Notes: generated from the letters alone by a model not told the origin. A stretch of DNA of 64,000 nt from SVFI01 sp045588655 (GCA_045588655.1 JAZNEP010000035.1:1-64000), one strand, 5' to 3'. Counted from the stretch's first letter, positions 51,789-62,150 are shown. Translations and numbers: made by a program.

Positions 51789-54350
51789 ATGACAGCGCAA
51801 AGAGGCAGAAAATCTGCGTCTTCCCGAAAATCTCAGGGGAGAAGAAAAAGATCAAATAAAAAACAAGAATCGTTCAGTAGTGAAGTGAAGGATGAAGTAA
51901 TTCTTCTTAGTTCAATTGCGGTTACAATTTTGTTATTTTTGTGCAATTTTCATATTATCGGTAAAGCAGGAGATGCAGTTAGCAATGTAATGTTTGGTGT
52001 TTTTGGATTGCTTGCATATGTAGCACCTGTTGCAGTGTTTTTTGCTGTATTGTTCGGTGTTGTAAATCTTGGTAACCGTACAGCTACTATAAAATTAGGT
52101 GCTGCGATTGTTTTGTTTATCGACGTAGAAATGATGATTACCCTGATGGCAGGAATGGAAAAGATTGGAGATAGTGTAGGTAGTTATTATAGTTACGCAG
52201 TAGAAAATACGTTTAGTGGCGGCGTGATAGGAGCAGTGCTGGCAGTTTCTGTCGCAAAGCTTCTTGGCCTCGTCGGAACGATAGTAGTTGCGTTGATTGT
52301 AATGATTCTTTGCCTTGTGCTTTTAACTGAGAAATCGTTTGTAAAAGGTGTAGCTGGGCAAGGACGAAAGGTATATGAAACAGCAAGAGATGATATTGAT
52401 CGGCGGATTGAGCGCAATGAAGAGTTGCGTGAACTTAGACTACAGCAACGCTCTCAAAGGGAAAAAGAGCGGGAAGAGCGAAAGAAGAAGCGTATGGATC
52501 AAAAAGTCTCCGGAGTTTCAGCAGACACTGCAATCAAAAAAACGGATGAGATGCAGATGGAAGAGCATCGGATGCCGGCAGTGGATGATATTAAAGAACA
52601 GGATTTTCTGTCGATGACAGAGGAACTTGACCGAATTAAAATCAAAGGGATTATTGCTGCGGAGCCGGTTACAGAGACAGAACCGGCAAAACGCGTACAT
52701 AAGGTAAATGTACTGGAAAAAGAAGAGCCGATTGATATGCAAAAGATATCTTCGGCGCTCGAGGCCACTGCAGACCAGTTTGGAAATAACATGGGGCAGG
52801 AGCAGGGGAAAGTGATTACTGATGCACCTTTGACGCAGCAGGTTCCAAAATCGGTCACACCGGTCAAGAAGAAACCATATAAAAAACCACCCCTTTCTTT
52901 GCTGAAAAAAAATGAGAAGGGCGGAAGCGGTAATTCAGAGAAACAGCTCAAAGAAACTGCGATGCAGTTAAAGCAGACGCTCAAAACATTTGGAGTAAAT
53001 GTAACGATTACAGATATTAGTCAGGGACCGTCGGTAACGCGTTATGAATTACAACCGGAAATGGGGGTAAAAGTAAGTAAAATTGTAAATCTTACCGATG
53101 ATATCAAATTAAATCTCGCAGCAACAGATATTCGTATTGAAGCGCCGATTCCGGGAAAAGCGGCAATAGGAATTGAGGTGCCAAACAAAGAAAATAGTAT
53201 GGTGCTGTTAAGGGATTTGTTTGAAAATCGTGAATTCAAAGAGTTTCAGTCCAATATTGCGTTTGCGGTCGGCAAGGATATTGCGGGCCAGACCGTTGTG
53301 ACAGATATTGCTAAAATGCCACATGTGCTTATTGCAGGTTCAACCGGATCAGGAAAAAGTGTTTGCATTAATACGCTGATTATGAGTATTCTGTATAAGG
53401 CTTCACCGGATGATGTAAAACTAATCATGGTAGATCCTAAAGTGGTGGAACTTAGTGTATATAATGGAATTCCGCATTTGATGCTTCCGGTCGTGACGGA
53501 TCCGAAAAAGGCGGCGGCAGCGTTGCACTGGGGGGTCAATGAAATGACCGAGCGATATAAAAAATTCGAAGATCTTCACGTGAGGGATTTGAAAGGCTAT
53601 AACAAGAAAGTAGAAGAAATGACAGAGAATGATGGCGAAGAGATTCCGCAAAAACTACCGCAGATTGTGATTATCGTGGACGAGCTTGCGGATCTTATGA
53701 TGGTAGCACCTGGGGAAGTAGAAGAGTCAATCTGTCGTCTGGCACAGCTTGCCAGAGCAGCAGGAATACATCTTGTGATTGCTACGCAGAGACCTTCGGT
53801 GGATGTTATTACCGGTTTGATTAAAGCGAATATGCCAAGCCGTATTGCATTTGCTGTATCATCAGGCGTGGATTCACGCACGATTTTAGATATGAATGGG
53901 GCAGAAAAATTGCTGGGAAAAGGTGATATGCTATTTTATCCGCAAGGCTATCCGAAGCCGGTTCGTGTGCAGGGTGCATTTGTATCCGACAAAGAAGTGG
54001 CGGACGTAGTTGATTTTCTCAAGGCACAGAATATTAATGATGATGCAGGTACGGAAGCAGTGGAAGCACAAATCGCAAGGATGGAGTCCGGCGGTGAATC
54101 ATCCGGCGCCAAAGCATCCGGTGGTGATGAACGTGACATGTATTTTGCAGATGCAGGTAGATTTATCATCGAAAAAGAAAAAGCATCGATTGGTATGCTG
54201 CAACGAGTATTTAAGATTGGGTTTAATCGAGCGGCACGTATCATGGATCAGCTATGTGAATACGGAGTCGTTGGTGAGGAAGAGGGAACCAAGCCAAGGA
54301 AAGTATTGATGACGATGGATGAATTTGAGCAGTTGCTGGAAGAAATATAA
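51789..54350 (+). CDS. ftsK: DNA translocase FtsK/SpoIIIE
   Basis: The 853-residue protein has a basic start, four to five membrane segments (about 35-185), a charged linker (about 195-380), and a RecA-like motor. Walker A is AGSTGSGKS near 517, Walker B IIVDELADLM near 627, with ATQRPSVDVITGLIKANMPS near 659. The gamma winged helix ends the protein (MLQRVFKIGFNRAARIMDQL near 801). It pumps chromosomal DNA through the septum, at division or into the forespore. Which paralogue (FtsK or SpoIIIE) is not resolved. Confidence 0.92.
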   Translation: MTAQRGRKSASSRKSQGRRKRSNKKQESFSSEVKDEVILLSSIAVTILLFLCNFHIIGKAGDAVSNVMFGVFGLLAYVAPVAVFFAVLFGVVNLGNRTATIKLGAAIVLFIDVEMMITLMAGMEKIGDSVGSYYSYAVENTFSGGVIGAVLAVSVAKLLGLVGTIVVALIVMILCLVLLTEKSFVKGVAGQGRKVYETARDDIDRRIERNEELRELRLQQRSQREKEREERKKKRMDQKVSGVSADTAIKKTDEMQMEEHRMPAVDDIKEQDFLSMTEELDRIKIKGIIAAEPVTETEPAKRVHKVNVLEKEEPIDMQKISSALEATADQFGNNMGQEQGKVITDAPLTQQVPKSVTPVKKKPYKKPPLSLLKKNEKGGSGNSEKQLKETAMQLKQTLKTFGVNVTITDISQGPSVTRYELQPEMGVKVSKIVNLTDDIKLNLAATDIRIEAPIPGKAAIGIEVPNKENSMVLLRDLFENREFKEFQSNIAFAVGKDIAGQTVVTDIAKMPHVLIAGSTGSGKSVCINTLIMSILYKASPDDVKLIMVDPKVVELSVYNGIPHLMLPVVTDPKKAAAALHWGVNEMTERYKKFEDLHVRDLKGYNKKVEEMTENDGEEIPQKLPQIVIIVDELADLMMVAPGEVEESICRLAQLARAAGIHLVIATQRPSVDVITGLIKANMPSRIAFAVSSGVDSRTILDMNGAEKLLGKGDMLFYPQGYPKPVRVQGAFVSDKEVADVVDFLKAQNINDDAGTEAVEAQIARMESGGESSGAKASGGDERDMYFADAGRFIIEKEKASIGMLQRVFKIGFNRAARIMDQLCEYGVVGEEEGTKPRKVLMTMDEFEQLLEEI

Positions 54351-54414
54351 AATTTGGGTATCAATACTTGATAAATAGTTCAAAAAACAGGTCTAGAAAT
54401 AATTGAGGTAAAAG

Positions 54415-56085
54415 ATGAAAACAGATATTGAAATTGCACAGGAAGCGAAGTTATTGCCGATTACAGAGGTGGCAGCAAAATTAGGGATTGAAGCAGATGA
54501 TCTTGAGTTATATGGAAAACATAAAGCAAAGCTTTCGAATGAATATTTAAAAAAGATTGAAAAACATTCGAAAGGAAAACTTATTTTGGTGACGGCAATC
54601 AACCCGACACCTGCAGGCGAGGGAAAAACAACAGTTAGTGTCGGTTTAGGAGAAGCTTTCGGGAAACTGAATAAAAAAACGGTTATCGCACTGAGAGAAC
54701 CATCACTTGGACCATGTTTTGGGATTAAAGGTGGTGCTGCCGGTGGTGGTCATTCACAGGTCGTACCGATGGAGGATTTGAATCTTCATTTTACAGGTGA
54801 TTTTCATGCGATTACTTCGGCAAACAATTTATTAGCTGCACTGCTGGATAATCATATTCAGCAGGGAAATGAGCTGAGGATTGACACAAGACAGGTCGTT
54901 TGGAAACGTTGTGTGGATATGAATGATCGTGCACTTCGAAATATTGTAGTAGGACTTGGAAACAAAATGGATGGAGTAGTTCGTGAGGATCATTTTGTGA
55001 TTACAGTGGCATCTGAGATTATGGCGATTTTATGTCTTGCTAAAGATATGGATGATTTAAAAGAGCGTCTCGGAAAGATTATCGTAGCTTACAATATGGA
55101 TAATGAACCAGTGACAGCTGCAGATCTTCAGGCAGTGGGGGCGATGGCTGCTCTTCTAAAAGATGCCATGTTGCCAAACCTGATTCAGACATTAGAGCAC
55201 AATCCGGCGCTGATTCACGGAGGTCCATTTGCCAATATCGCTCATGGATGTAATAGTGTGCGTGCAACAAACGCAGCACTCCATATGGCAGATTATGTGA
55301 TTACGGAAGCTGGGTTCGGGGCGGATCTGGGAGCGGAAAAATTCTTTGATATCAAATGCCGTCTGACTGGACTGAAACCGGACGCAGTTGTTTTGGTAGC
55401 TACCATAAGAGCATTAAAATATAATGGTGGCGTTGCGAAAGCAGATTTATCACAGGAAAATGTGGAAGCCCTGAAAAAGGGAATTGTAAATCTGGAGAAA
55501 CATATTGAAAATTTACAGAAATATAAAGTTCCGGTGGTTGTGACGCTAAATTCGTTTGTTTCTGACACTGAGAAGGAAATAAGTTTTGTTAAGGAATTTT
55601 GTGAAAAGAAAAACTGTGAATTTGCCATTGCTAATGTGTGGGGCGAGGGCGGCCAGGGTGGTATCGAACTGGCGCAAAAAGTTTTGAAGACACTGGAAGA
55701 AAAAGAAAGTAATTTTGAACCTTTATATAAGGATGAAGCGAGTCTGAAAGAAAAAATTGAGACAGTTGCAAAAGAAATTTACGGTGCAGATGGTGTGAAT
55801 TATGCGCCGGCAGCCGAAAAACAACTTCAGAGATTAACCGAGCTTGGATTTGGAAATATGCCGGTTTGTATGGCAAAGACGCAGTATTCTCTTTCGGATG
55901 ATCCGGCTCTGTTGGGAAGACCGGAAGGATTTACGTTGCAGGTAAGAGAAGTATATGTATCTGCAGGAGCAGGGTTTGTGGTAGTACTTACCGGTGCGGT
56001 TATGACTATGCCGGGATTGCCGAAAAAACCGGCAGCATTCTCAATAGATGTGAACAAGGATGGAGCCATTATAGGCTTGTTCTAA
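54415..56085 (+). CDS. fhs: Formate-tetrahydrofolate ligase
   Basis: The 556-residue protein makes 10-formyl-THF from formate, ATP and THF. TPAGEGKTT near 63 is the P-loop, EPSLGPCFGIKGGAAGGGHS near 95-114 is the THF and catalytic region, and DLNLHFTGDFHAITSANN near 119 follows. It is the one-carbon entry step of acetogens and purinolytic anaerobes, and also supports purine synthesis. The rest of the Wood-Ljungdahl genes are not in the window. Confidence 0.94.
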   Translation: MKTDIEIAQEAKLLPITEVAAKLGIEADDLELYGKHKAKLSNEYLKKIEKHSKGKLILVTAINPTPAGEGKTTVSVGLGEAFGKLNKKTVIALREPSLGPCFGIKGGAAGGGHSQVVPMEDLNLHFTGDFHAITSANNLLAALLDNHIQQGNELRIDTRQVVWKRCVDMNDRALRNIVVGLGNKMDGVVREDHFVITVASEIMAILCLAKDMDDLKERLGKIIVAYNMDNEPVTAADLQAVGAMAALLKDAMLPNLIQTLEHNPALIHGGPFANIAHGCNSVRATNAALHMADYVITEAGFGADLGAEKFFDIKCRLTGLKPDAVVLVATIRALKYNGGVAKADLSQENVEALKKGIVNLEKHIENLQKYKVPVVVTLNSFVSDTEKEISFVKEFCEKKNCEFAIANVWGEGGQGGIELAQKVLKTLEEKESNFEPLYKDEASLKEKIETVAKEIYGADGVNYAPAAEKQLQRLTELGFGNMPVCMAKTQYSLSDDPALLGRPEGFTLQVREVYVSAGAGFVVVLTGAVMTMPGLPKKPAAFSIDVNKDGAIIGLF

Positions 56086-56103
56086 ATGATGGAGTGATAT
56101 AGA

Positions 56104-57603
56104 ATGAAATGTCCACATTGTGGAGCTTCCATGCAGGAGGAGCAAGTATTTTGTGAAAGCTGTGGAAAAGAGAGGCATCTGGTACCAATATTTGATGCAG
56201 AAGTGTATCAGACTATGGAAACAGCTATCTCCGGAATTGTGGGGGATCTTGCTAATACACAAGAAATTGTCCCGCTTTTCGATGAGCAAAATCCGGAACC
56301 TGCAAGGGAATTAATAAAAGAAAAAGAAGAATTTGATAATGAATTCGAAGAACAATTAAATAGTCCGTGGAGTCGTGGAGGATTTAGAATATCACCGTTG
56401 GTTTTTGCATTAGGCGGAATTGCTGTAGTTTTGATTCTGGTATTAACGATTGTAACCACATTTCAGATAAAAAATGTGCGTTCCTATGATTTTCAAATAA
56501 AAAAAGCAGAAGAAATGTGTGCCATAGGTGATTATAATCAAATGCTTGATTATGCAGAAAATGCACTTGCTCTTGCACCGAATTCTTCAGATGCCAGAAT
56601 GTTGATGGCAAGAGCATATGCCGGTATGAATATGATAGAGAGTGAAAAAGGAATGTTAGAAGAACTTTTGGCACTGGACCGCGCATATTTACCAGCATAC
56701 GATCTTTTGATTGCGTTGTACGATGCTTATGAAATGTATCCGGAAATTGCACAATTACTTGCAAATTGTGATATACAATCGGTTAAAGATACTTACGTGG
56801 AGTATTTGGCGAGTCCACCTCTGATGAGTGAGAAAAGCGGTGCGTATGATGAGGCAATTGCATTAAAACTAATTGCGCCGGGAACCGGTGAAATATATTA
56901 TACTTTGGACGGTTCCAAGCCTCAAAGTAGTTCCAATCGATATATTACGCCTATTTTTTTAACATCAGGACATTATGAAATAAACGCGGTGTATGTTAAT
57001 AATTTTGGGATTGAAAGCGATCTGATGCAGGCGAGTTTTTACATAAAGGAAACAGCTATGTCTGTGCCGGTGGTTAGTCTTACACCGGGAGTTTATACAG
57101 AGCCGCAATATATTACAGTGTCTGTGGAGGATGAAACCCATCAAGTATATTATACAACAGATGGTACAGAGCCGGGAATTGAAAGTACGCTATATGAAGG
57201 GCCAATTCCATTGCCACTAGGAGAAAGTCATTTTGCGTTTGTTATGATAGATGAAGAAGGCATACCGGGAGAGATTACCTATACAGATTATAAGCTTGAT
57301 ATGGAGATTACATTGACGGGAGAGCAGGCAAGTAATCTTTTGATGCAAGCATTAATCTCAGCAGGATATATTTTAGATGCAGATGGACATATCCGCGATG
57401 TAGAAGGTGTCAGACAATACCATACCAATACGGTAATTACAGTGAATGAGCAATATTTTTATCTTTTAGATGAAATCTTTATTTCGTCTGACGGAACATT
57501 ACAAAAGACCGGAAATGCATATGCAGTAAATGTAATGACAGGAGAGAGTTATCAGGCATTTCGGAATGCTGAGGGAATGTTTAATTTGAGAAAATTACAG
57601 TAA
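56104..57603 (+). CDS. Zinc-ribbon, membrane and chitobiase-type-repeat protein, unknown function
   Basis: The 499-residue protein begins with a Cys4 zinc ribbon (CPHCGASMQEEQVFCESCGK). One membrane segment spans about 97-119. TPR-like helices (about 130-230) are followed by two repeats of the chitobiase/FN3-associated type (GEIYYTLDGSKPQSSS near 263 and HQVYYTTDGTEPGIES near 347), and a last domain. It sits in the membrane with the long C-terminal part outside. Function unknown; a cell-envelope or sensor role is possible. Confidence 0.7.
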   Translation: MKCPHCGASMQEEQVFCESCGKERHLVPIFDAEVYQTMETAISGIVGDLANTQEIVPLFDEQNPEPARELIKEKEEFDNEFEEQLNSPWSRGGFRISPLVFALGGIAVVLILVLTIVTTFQIKNVRSYDFQIKKAEEMCAIGDYNQMLDYAENALALAPNSSDARMLMARAYAGMNMIESEKGMLEELLALDRAYLPAYDLLIALYDAYEMYPEIAQLLANCDIQSVKDTYVEYLASPPLMSEKSGAYDEAIALKLIAPGTGEIYYTLDGSKPQSSSNRYITPIFLTSGHYEINAVYVNNFGIESDLMQASFYIKETAMSVPVVSLTPGVYTEPQYITVSVEDETHQVYYTTDGTEPGIESTLYEGPIPLPLGESHFAFVMIDEEGIPGEITYTDYKLDMEITLTGEQASNLLMQALISAGYILDADGHIRDVEGVRQYHTNTVITVNEQYFYLLDEIFISSDGTLQKTGNAYAVNVMTGESYQAFRNAEGMFNLRKLQ

Positions 57604-57670
57604 AATATGTCAAAATCCGGAAGATAAAACCGGTGAATTTGTAAAAAATGTGACGAAATGTAAAAAAAGA

Positions 57671-57699
57671 TTGCCAAGTAAGAATAATTCTATTACTAT
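57671..57699 (+). promoter_or_regulatory. Promoter of the nfnAB operon
   Basis: TTGCCA (57671-57676) and TACTAT (57694-57699) with a 17-base spacer. A weak 5-bp hairpin (CCGGA...TCCGG) lies in the leader near 57713-57729. Confidence 0.55.
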
Positions 57700-57748
57700 T
57701 AAAAGGATGTAGCCGGATAAAGGTTCCGGTAGGACGAGGAGGAGAAAA

Positions 57749-58639
57749 ATGTATAAAATTGTCAGAGCAGAAGAACTAACGACAAACATTTACCTTTTTG
57801 AAGTAGAAGCAAAAAGAGTTGCGAAGACATGTTTGCCGGGACAGTTTGTTATCGTAAGAACAGATGAAGAGGCAGAGCGTATTCCGCTCACCATCAGTGA
57901 TTATGATCGTGAGAAAGGAACAATTACAATTGTTGTACAGACCATCGGAGCCGGAACTATGGCCATGAAAGATTTAAAAGCTGGAGATGCGTTCCATGAT
58001 TTTGTGGGTCCACTTGGACAGCCGTCTGAATTTTGTATGGAAAAACTGGAAGAACTGAAGCAGAAAAAAATTATTTTTGTAGCAGGCGGACTTGGTACAG
58101 CACCTGTATATCCACAGGTAAAATGGCTTCATGAAAACGGCGTGGATGCAGATGTCATTATCGGTGCAAAAACAAAAGATTTGCTCATATATGAAGAAGA
58201 TATGAAAAAAGTGGCGGCCAATGTTTATCCGACAACGGATGACGGTTCTTATGGAAGAAGCGGAATGGTTACAACCACATTGAAGGATCTTGTGGAAAAA
58301 GAAGGAAAAACATATGATGTCTGTGTAGCCATCGGACCGATGATTATGATGAAATTTGTTTGCCTCACAACAAAAGAACTGAATCTTAAAACAATCGTTT
58401 CCATGAATCCTATCATGGTAGACGGAACAGGTATGTGTGGAGCTTGTCGTCTTACTGTCGGCGGTGAAGTGAAGTTTGCATGTGTGGATGGACCTGAATT
58501 TGATGGACATCTTGTAGATTTTGATCAGGCTATGAAACGTCAACAGATGTACAAAACACAGGAAGGCAGAGCTTTATTAAAACAGCAGGAAGGTGATACG
58601 CATCACGGTGGATGCGGACACTGCGGAGGTGACGAGTAA
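57749..58639 (+). CDS. nfnA: NADH-dependent ferredoxin:NADP+ oxidoreductase, small subunit NfnA
   Basis: The 296-residue protein has an FAD-binding barrel (1-95), an NAD domain (VAGGLGTAPVYPQVKWL near 111) and a C-terminal 2Fe-2S cluster site (GTGMCGACRLTVGG near 226, then FACVDGPEFDGH). NfnAB couples NADH and reduced ferredoxin to NADP+ by electron bifurcation. The extreme C-terminus (HHGGCGHCGGDE) carries extra His and Cys. It overlaps nfnB by one base (TAATG). Confidence 0.9.
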   Translation: MYKIVRAEELTTNIYLFEVEAKRVAKTCLPGQFVIVRTDEEAERIPLTISDYDREKGTITIVVQTIGAGTMAMKDLKAGDAFHDFVGPLGQPSEFCMEKLEELKQKKIIFVAGGLGTAPVYPQVKWLHENGVDADVIIGAKTKDLLIYEEDMKKVAANVYPTTDDGSYGRSGMVTTTLKDLVEKEGKTYDVCVAIGPMIMMKFVCLTTKELNLKTIVSMNPIMVDGTGMCGACRLTVGGEVKFACVDGPEFDGHLVDFDQAMKRQQMYKTQEGRALLKQQEGDTHHGGCGHCGGDE

Positions 58640-60021
58640 TGGATGTATTAAAGAAAGTACCTGTAAGAGAGCAGGATCCACAGGTTCGTGCAAAGAATTT
58701 TGACGAAGTATGTTTAGGATATAACAAAGAAGAAGCTATGGAAGAAGCTTCCAGATGTATAAATTGTAAAAATGCACAGTGTGTGAAAGGATGTCCTGTT
58801 TCCATCAACATTCCTGGCTTTGTTGAGCAGGTAAAGGAAGGAAACATCGAGGAGGCCTATCAGATTATCAGCCAGTCTAGTGCTCTTCCGGCTGTTTGTG
58901 GTCGTGTATGTCCGCAGGAAAGCCAGTGTGAAGGAAAATGTATCCGCGGTATCAAAGGTGAGCCGGTTTCCATCGGTAAACTGGAGCGTTTTGTTGCAGA
59001 CTGGGCGTCTGAAAACGGAATCAAACCTGTAGTCAATGCAGAAAAGAAAAATAAAAAGGTAGCTGTGATTGGTTCTGGACCAGCTGGTCTTACATGTGCA
59101 GGTGATCTTGCAAAAATGGGATATGATGTGACCATTTTTGAAGCGTTGCATGAAGCAGGCGGAGTGCTTGTTTATGGTATTCCTGAATTCCGTCTTCCAA
59201 AGACAGATGTTGTTGCGAAAGAAATTGAAAATGTAAAAGCACTTGGTGTAAAAATTGAAACAAATGTGGTGATTGGTAAATCAACAACGATTGATGAATT
59301 GATGGAAGAAGAAGGCTTTGAAGCAGTATTTATCGGTTCTGGTGCAGGCCTTCCAAAATTTATGGGAATTCCTGGAGAGCAGGCAAATGGTGTTTTTTCA
59401 GCCAATGAATATTTGACAAGAAGTAATCTTATGAAAGCGTTCAAGGAAGATTCAACAACACCGATTATGCGCGGTCAGAAAGTAGCTGTTGTCGGTGGTG
59501 GTAACGTTGCAATGGACGCTGCAAGAACAGCACTCAGACTTGGTGCAGAAGTTCATATTGTGTATCGTAGATCGGAAGAAGAGCTTCCTGCCAGAGTAGA
59601 AGAAGTGCATCATGCAAAAGAAGAAGGTATCATTTTTGACCTTCTGACGAATCCGGTGGAAATTCTTTCCGATGAAAACGGATGGGTAAACGGAATCAAA
59701 TGCGTGAAGATGGAACTTGGAGAGCCTGATGCATCCGGAAGAAGAAGACCGGTTGTGGTAGAAGGTTCTGAGTTTGTAATTGATGTAGATACTGTGATTA
59801 TGTCACTTGGTACATCACCAAACCCACTTATTTCATCAACAACAGAAGGACTTGACATCAATAATCGCAAGTGTATCGTAGCAGAAGAAAACGGTCAGAC
59901 AACAAAAGAAGGTGTGTTTGCCGGCGGTGATGCGGTAACAGGTGCAGCAACAGTAATCCTTGCTATGGGTGCTGGAAAAGAAGCAGCAAAAGGAATTGAT
60001 GAATATTTAAGTAACAAATAA
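58639..60021 (+). CDS. nfnB: NADH-dependent ferredoxin:NADP+ oxidoreductase, large subunit NfnB
   Basis: The 460-residue protein is related to the glutamate synthase small subunit. Cys motifs CINCKNAQCVKGCPVSI near 36 and CGRVCPQESQCEGKCIRG near 86 bind two 4Fe-4S clusters. GSGPAGLTCAGDLAK near 144 is the FAD site and VGGGNVAMDAART near 285 the NADPH site. With NfnA it makes NADPH from NADH and reduced ferredoxin. Often annotated gltA, but the NfnA partner here settles its job. Confidence 0.9.
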   Translation: MDVLKKVPVREQDPQVRAKNFDEVCLGYNKEEAMEEASRCINCKNAQCVKGCPVSINIPGFVEQVKEGNIEEAYQIISQSSALPAVCGRVCPQESQCEGKCIRGIKGEPVSIGKLERFVADWASENGIKPVVNAEKKNKKVAVIGSGPAGLTCAGDLAKMGYDVTIFEALHEAGGVLVYGIPEFRLPKTDVVAKEIENVKALGVKIETNVVIGKSTTIDELMEEEGFEAVFIGSGAGLPKFMGIPGEQANGVFSANEYLTRSNLMKAFKEDSTTPIMRGQKVAVVGGGNVAMDAARTALRLGAEVHIVYRRSEEELPARVEEVHHAKEEGIIFDLLTNPVEILSDENGWVNGIKCVKMELGEPDASGRRRPVVVEGSEFVIDVDTVIMSLGTSPNPLISSTTEGLDINNRKCIVAEENGQTTKEGVFAGGDAVTGAATVILAMGAGKEAAKGIDEYLSNK

Positions 60022-60034
60022 GGAGAAGCAGACT

Positions 60035-60988
60035 ATGCCATGGTGTCCGGTTTGTAAGAATGAATATAAAGAAGGCTACACACATTGTACTGATTGTAAT
60101 GAGGAGCTGGTAGAATCGTTGGAAGAACTTCCGATTCCGGTGTTGTTCGGAGACGAAAGGCCGGTAAAAACGATGACGGAGTTTCTTCAGGCAAATGGAT
60201 TAAAAGAAGTATTTCATCGTTATGATGAAAAGAATAAATCCTATATCATGTTTGTGCCAAAAGATAAAGTTGATATAGCTAAAAATATGCTCAGTGTTTT
60301 TATGCAGGAGACAGCGAAACGTCAACAGATGATGGAACAGGAACAACAAAAACCACAGATGTTTTACCGTAAATCTGCACAGCAGGAAATGAATGCTGAG
60401 GCAGAGGATAAGCAAAATTCGGAGATGGAAAGTGCAGAGGATTTAATGGAAGAATCTGCAGTGGATACGCAGGAAGAAAAAACACCGGATCGTAGAAAAA
60501 CCGGTGCTTACGTGGACAAAAATGCAAAGGCAGAAGAGTATAAGGCCAGTGCATTTGCGCTTCTTCTTGTAGGTGCAATCGGTGTTGTTTGTCTGGTTCT
60601 TTTTTGGGCGGGAGTACTTCCGTTTCAAATGTACGGAATGGGTAAATATGTGTTTACCGGCGTGATGGGATTTTTATTCCTTGTCTTTCTTGTGATGGGA
60701 TTTAATTCTATTAAAATGTATAAGAGTTATCTGACAGTTGCTGATAACGAAAACAATTTGATTAAGGATATCAATGCGTTTTTGGAGCAGAATCTGACAA
60801 AAGAGCAGATTGATGCAAGTCTGAATATTCCTTCTAATGCTCAAATGGAAGAAGATATGATGGCACAATTATACTTTGTTCGAATGGAGTATATTAAGAA
60901 ACGAATGTTAGAGCATTTTGCAGATTTGGATCTTCCACTTGCTGAGAAAATGTCAGATGACTGGTATTGTAAGCAATATGATGAATAA
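60035..60988 (+). CDS. Zinc-ribbon membrane protein of unknown function
   Basis: The 317-residue protein begins with a Cys4 zinc ribbon (CPVCKNEYKEGYTHCTDC). A DUF2007-like small domain follows (VLFGDERPVKTMTEFLQANG near 36). The middle (about 90-165) is acidic and disordered. Two membrane segments lie near 175-195 and 205-225, and a helical tail ends the protein. No function assigned. Confidence 0.65.
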   Translation: MPWCPVCKNEYKEGYTHCTDCNEELVESLEELPIPVLFGDERPVKTMTEFLQANGLKEVFHRYDEKNKSYIMFVPKDKVDIAKNMLSVFMQETAKRQQMMEQEQQKPQMFYRKSAQQEMNAEAEDKQNSEMESAEDLMEESAVDTQEEKTPDRRKTGAYVDKNAKAEEYKASAFALLLVGAIGVVCLVLFWAGVLPFQMYGMGKYVFTGVMGFLFLVFLVMGFNSIKMYKSYLTVADNENNLIKDINAFLEQNLTKEQIDASLNIPSNAQMEEDMMAQLYFVRMEYIKKRMLEHFADLDLPLAEKMSDDWYCKQYDE

Positions 60989-61002
60989 ATAGGATAAATT
61001 AG

Positions 61003-61482
61003 ATGAAAATAACATTAATTACGGTTGGAAAAGTAAAAGAATCGTATTTCAGAGGCGCTATAGAGGAATACTCTAAGCGCCTTTCGAAATATTGTAAGCT
61101 TGATATTGTTGAGGTGGCAGATGAGAAGACACCGGATCGAGCAAGTGAAACAGAAGAGGAACAGATTAAGGAAAAAGAAGGGGAGCGTATTCGAAAACAT
61201 ATACGCGATGATGCGTATGTGATTGTACTTGCAATTGAAGGAAAACAGTTAGATTCGGTAGAGCTTGCAAGAAAAATCGAAACTTTGGGAATACAAGGGA
61301 AAAGCCATATTCAGTTTGTTATCGGAGGGTCACTCGGACTACATTCTTCCGTATTGTCTCGCGCAGATTATAAACTTAGTTTTTCAAAGATGACATTCCC
61401 ACATCAACTGATGCGTGTTATACTGTTAGAACAGATATATCGTGCATATCGCATAATAAATCATGAACCATATCACAAATAG
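61003..61482 (+). CDS. rlmH: 23S rRNA (pseudouridine(1915)-N(3))-methyltransferase RlmH
   Basis: The 159-residue SPOUT methyltransferase methylates pseudouridine 1915 in helix 69 of 23S rRNA. LITVGKVKESYFRGAIEEYS is the N-terminus, FVIGGSLGLHSSV near 105 the SAM knot loop and KMTFPHQLMRVILLEQIYRA near 128 the signature tail. Weak ribosome-binding site. Confidence 0.94.
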   Translation: MKITLITVGKVKESYFRGAIEEYSKRLSKYCKLDIVEVADEKTPDRASETEEEQIKEKEGERIRKHIRDDAYVIVLAIEGKQLDSVELARKIETLGIQGKSHIQFVIGGSLGLHSSVLSRADYKLSFSKMTFPHQLMRVILLEQIYRAYRIINHEPYHK

Positions 61483-61517
61483 AGTAAGTAAACTAAGAAT
61501 CAGAAACAGGAGCGGAA

Positions 61518-62150
61518 ATGAGGAAAAAAGAACTTGCAAAAGAAGTGATAGAGAGATTAAAAGCAGAGTATCCGGATACAGGATGTTCGCTTGAATATGA
61601 AGAGGCATGGAAACTTCTTGTCAGTGTGCGATTGGCAGCGCAGTGCACAGATGCACGTGTTAACGTGGTCGTCAGGGATTTGTATGAAAAATTTCCGGAT
61701 ATCGATGCGCTTGCGGCGGCATCAGTCGAGGAAATCGAAGCAATTGTGCGTCCCTGCGGACTTGGGAAAAGCAAGGCTCGTGATATCAGCGCCTGTATGA
61801 AAATGCTGAAAGAGAAATACAATGGAAGAGTACCGGATACGATGGAGGAGTTGCTTTTGCTTCCGGGAGTAGGAAGAAAAAGTGCAAATCTTATTTTGGG
61901 GGATGTGTTCGGTAAGCCTGCAATTGTAACAGATACCCATTGCATCCGGCTTTGTAACCGCATTGGATTGGTCGATGGGATCAAAGATCCCAAGAAGGTA
62001 GAGATGGAACTATGGAAGATTATCCCACCACAGGAGGGGAATGATTTATGTCATCGGTTTGTAGATCATGGCAGAGAAATATGTACGGCCAGAACAATAC
62101 CGTATTGTGAAAAATGTTGCCTTAAGGAGATTTGCAAGAGGAGGGTTTAG
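61518..62150 (+). CDS. nth: Endonuclease III (DNA glycosylase/AP lyase)
   Basis: The 210-residue protein removes oxidised pyrimidines and cuts at abasic sites. LLPGVGRKSANLILG near 114 is the helix-hairpin-helix with the catalytic Lys, and VTDTHCIRLCNR near 137 has the catalytic Asp. A 4Fe-4S cluster site closes the protein (CTARTIPYCEKCCLKEIC). The first spacing in the cluster motif is seven residues, one more than in E. coli Nth. AGGAG precedes the ATG. Confidence 0.92.
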   Translation: MRKKELAKEVIERLKAEYPDTGCSLEYEEAWKLLVSVRLAAQCTDARVNVVVRDLYEKFPDIDALAAASVEEIEAIVRPCGLGKSKARDISACMKMLKEKYNGRVPDTMEELLLLPGVGRKSANLILGDVFGKPAIVTDTHCIRLCNRIGLVDGIKDPKKVEMELWKIIPPQEGNDLCHRFVDHGREICTARTIPYCEKCCLKEICKRRV

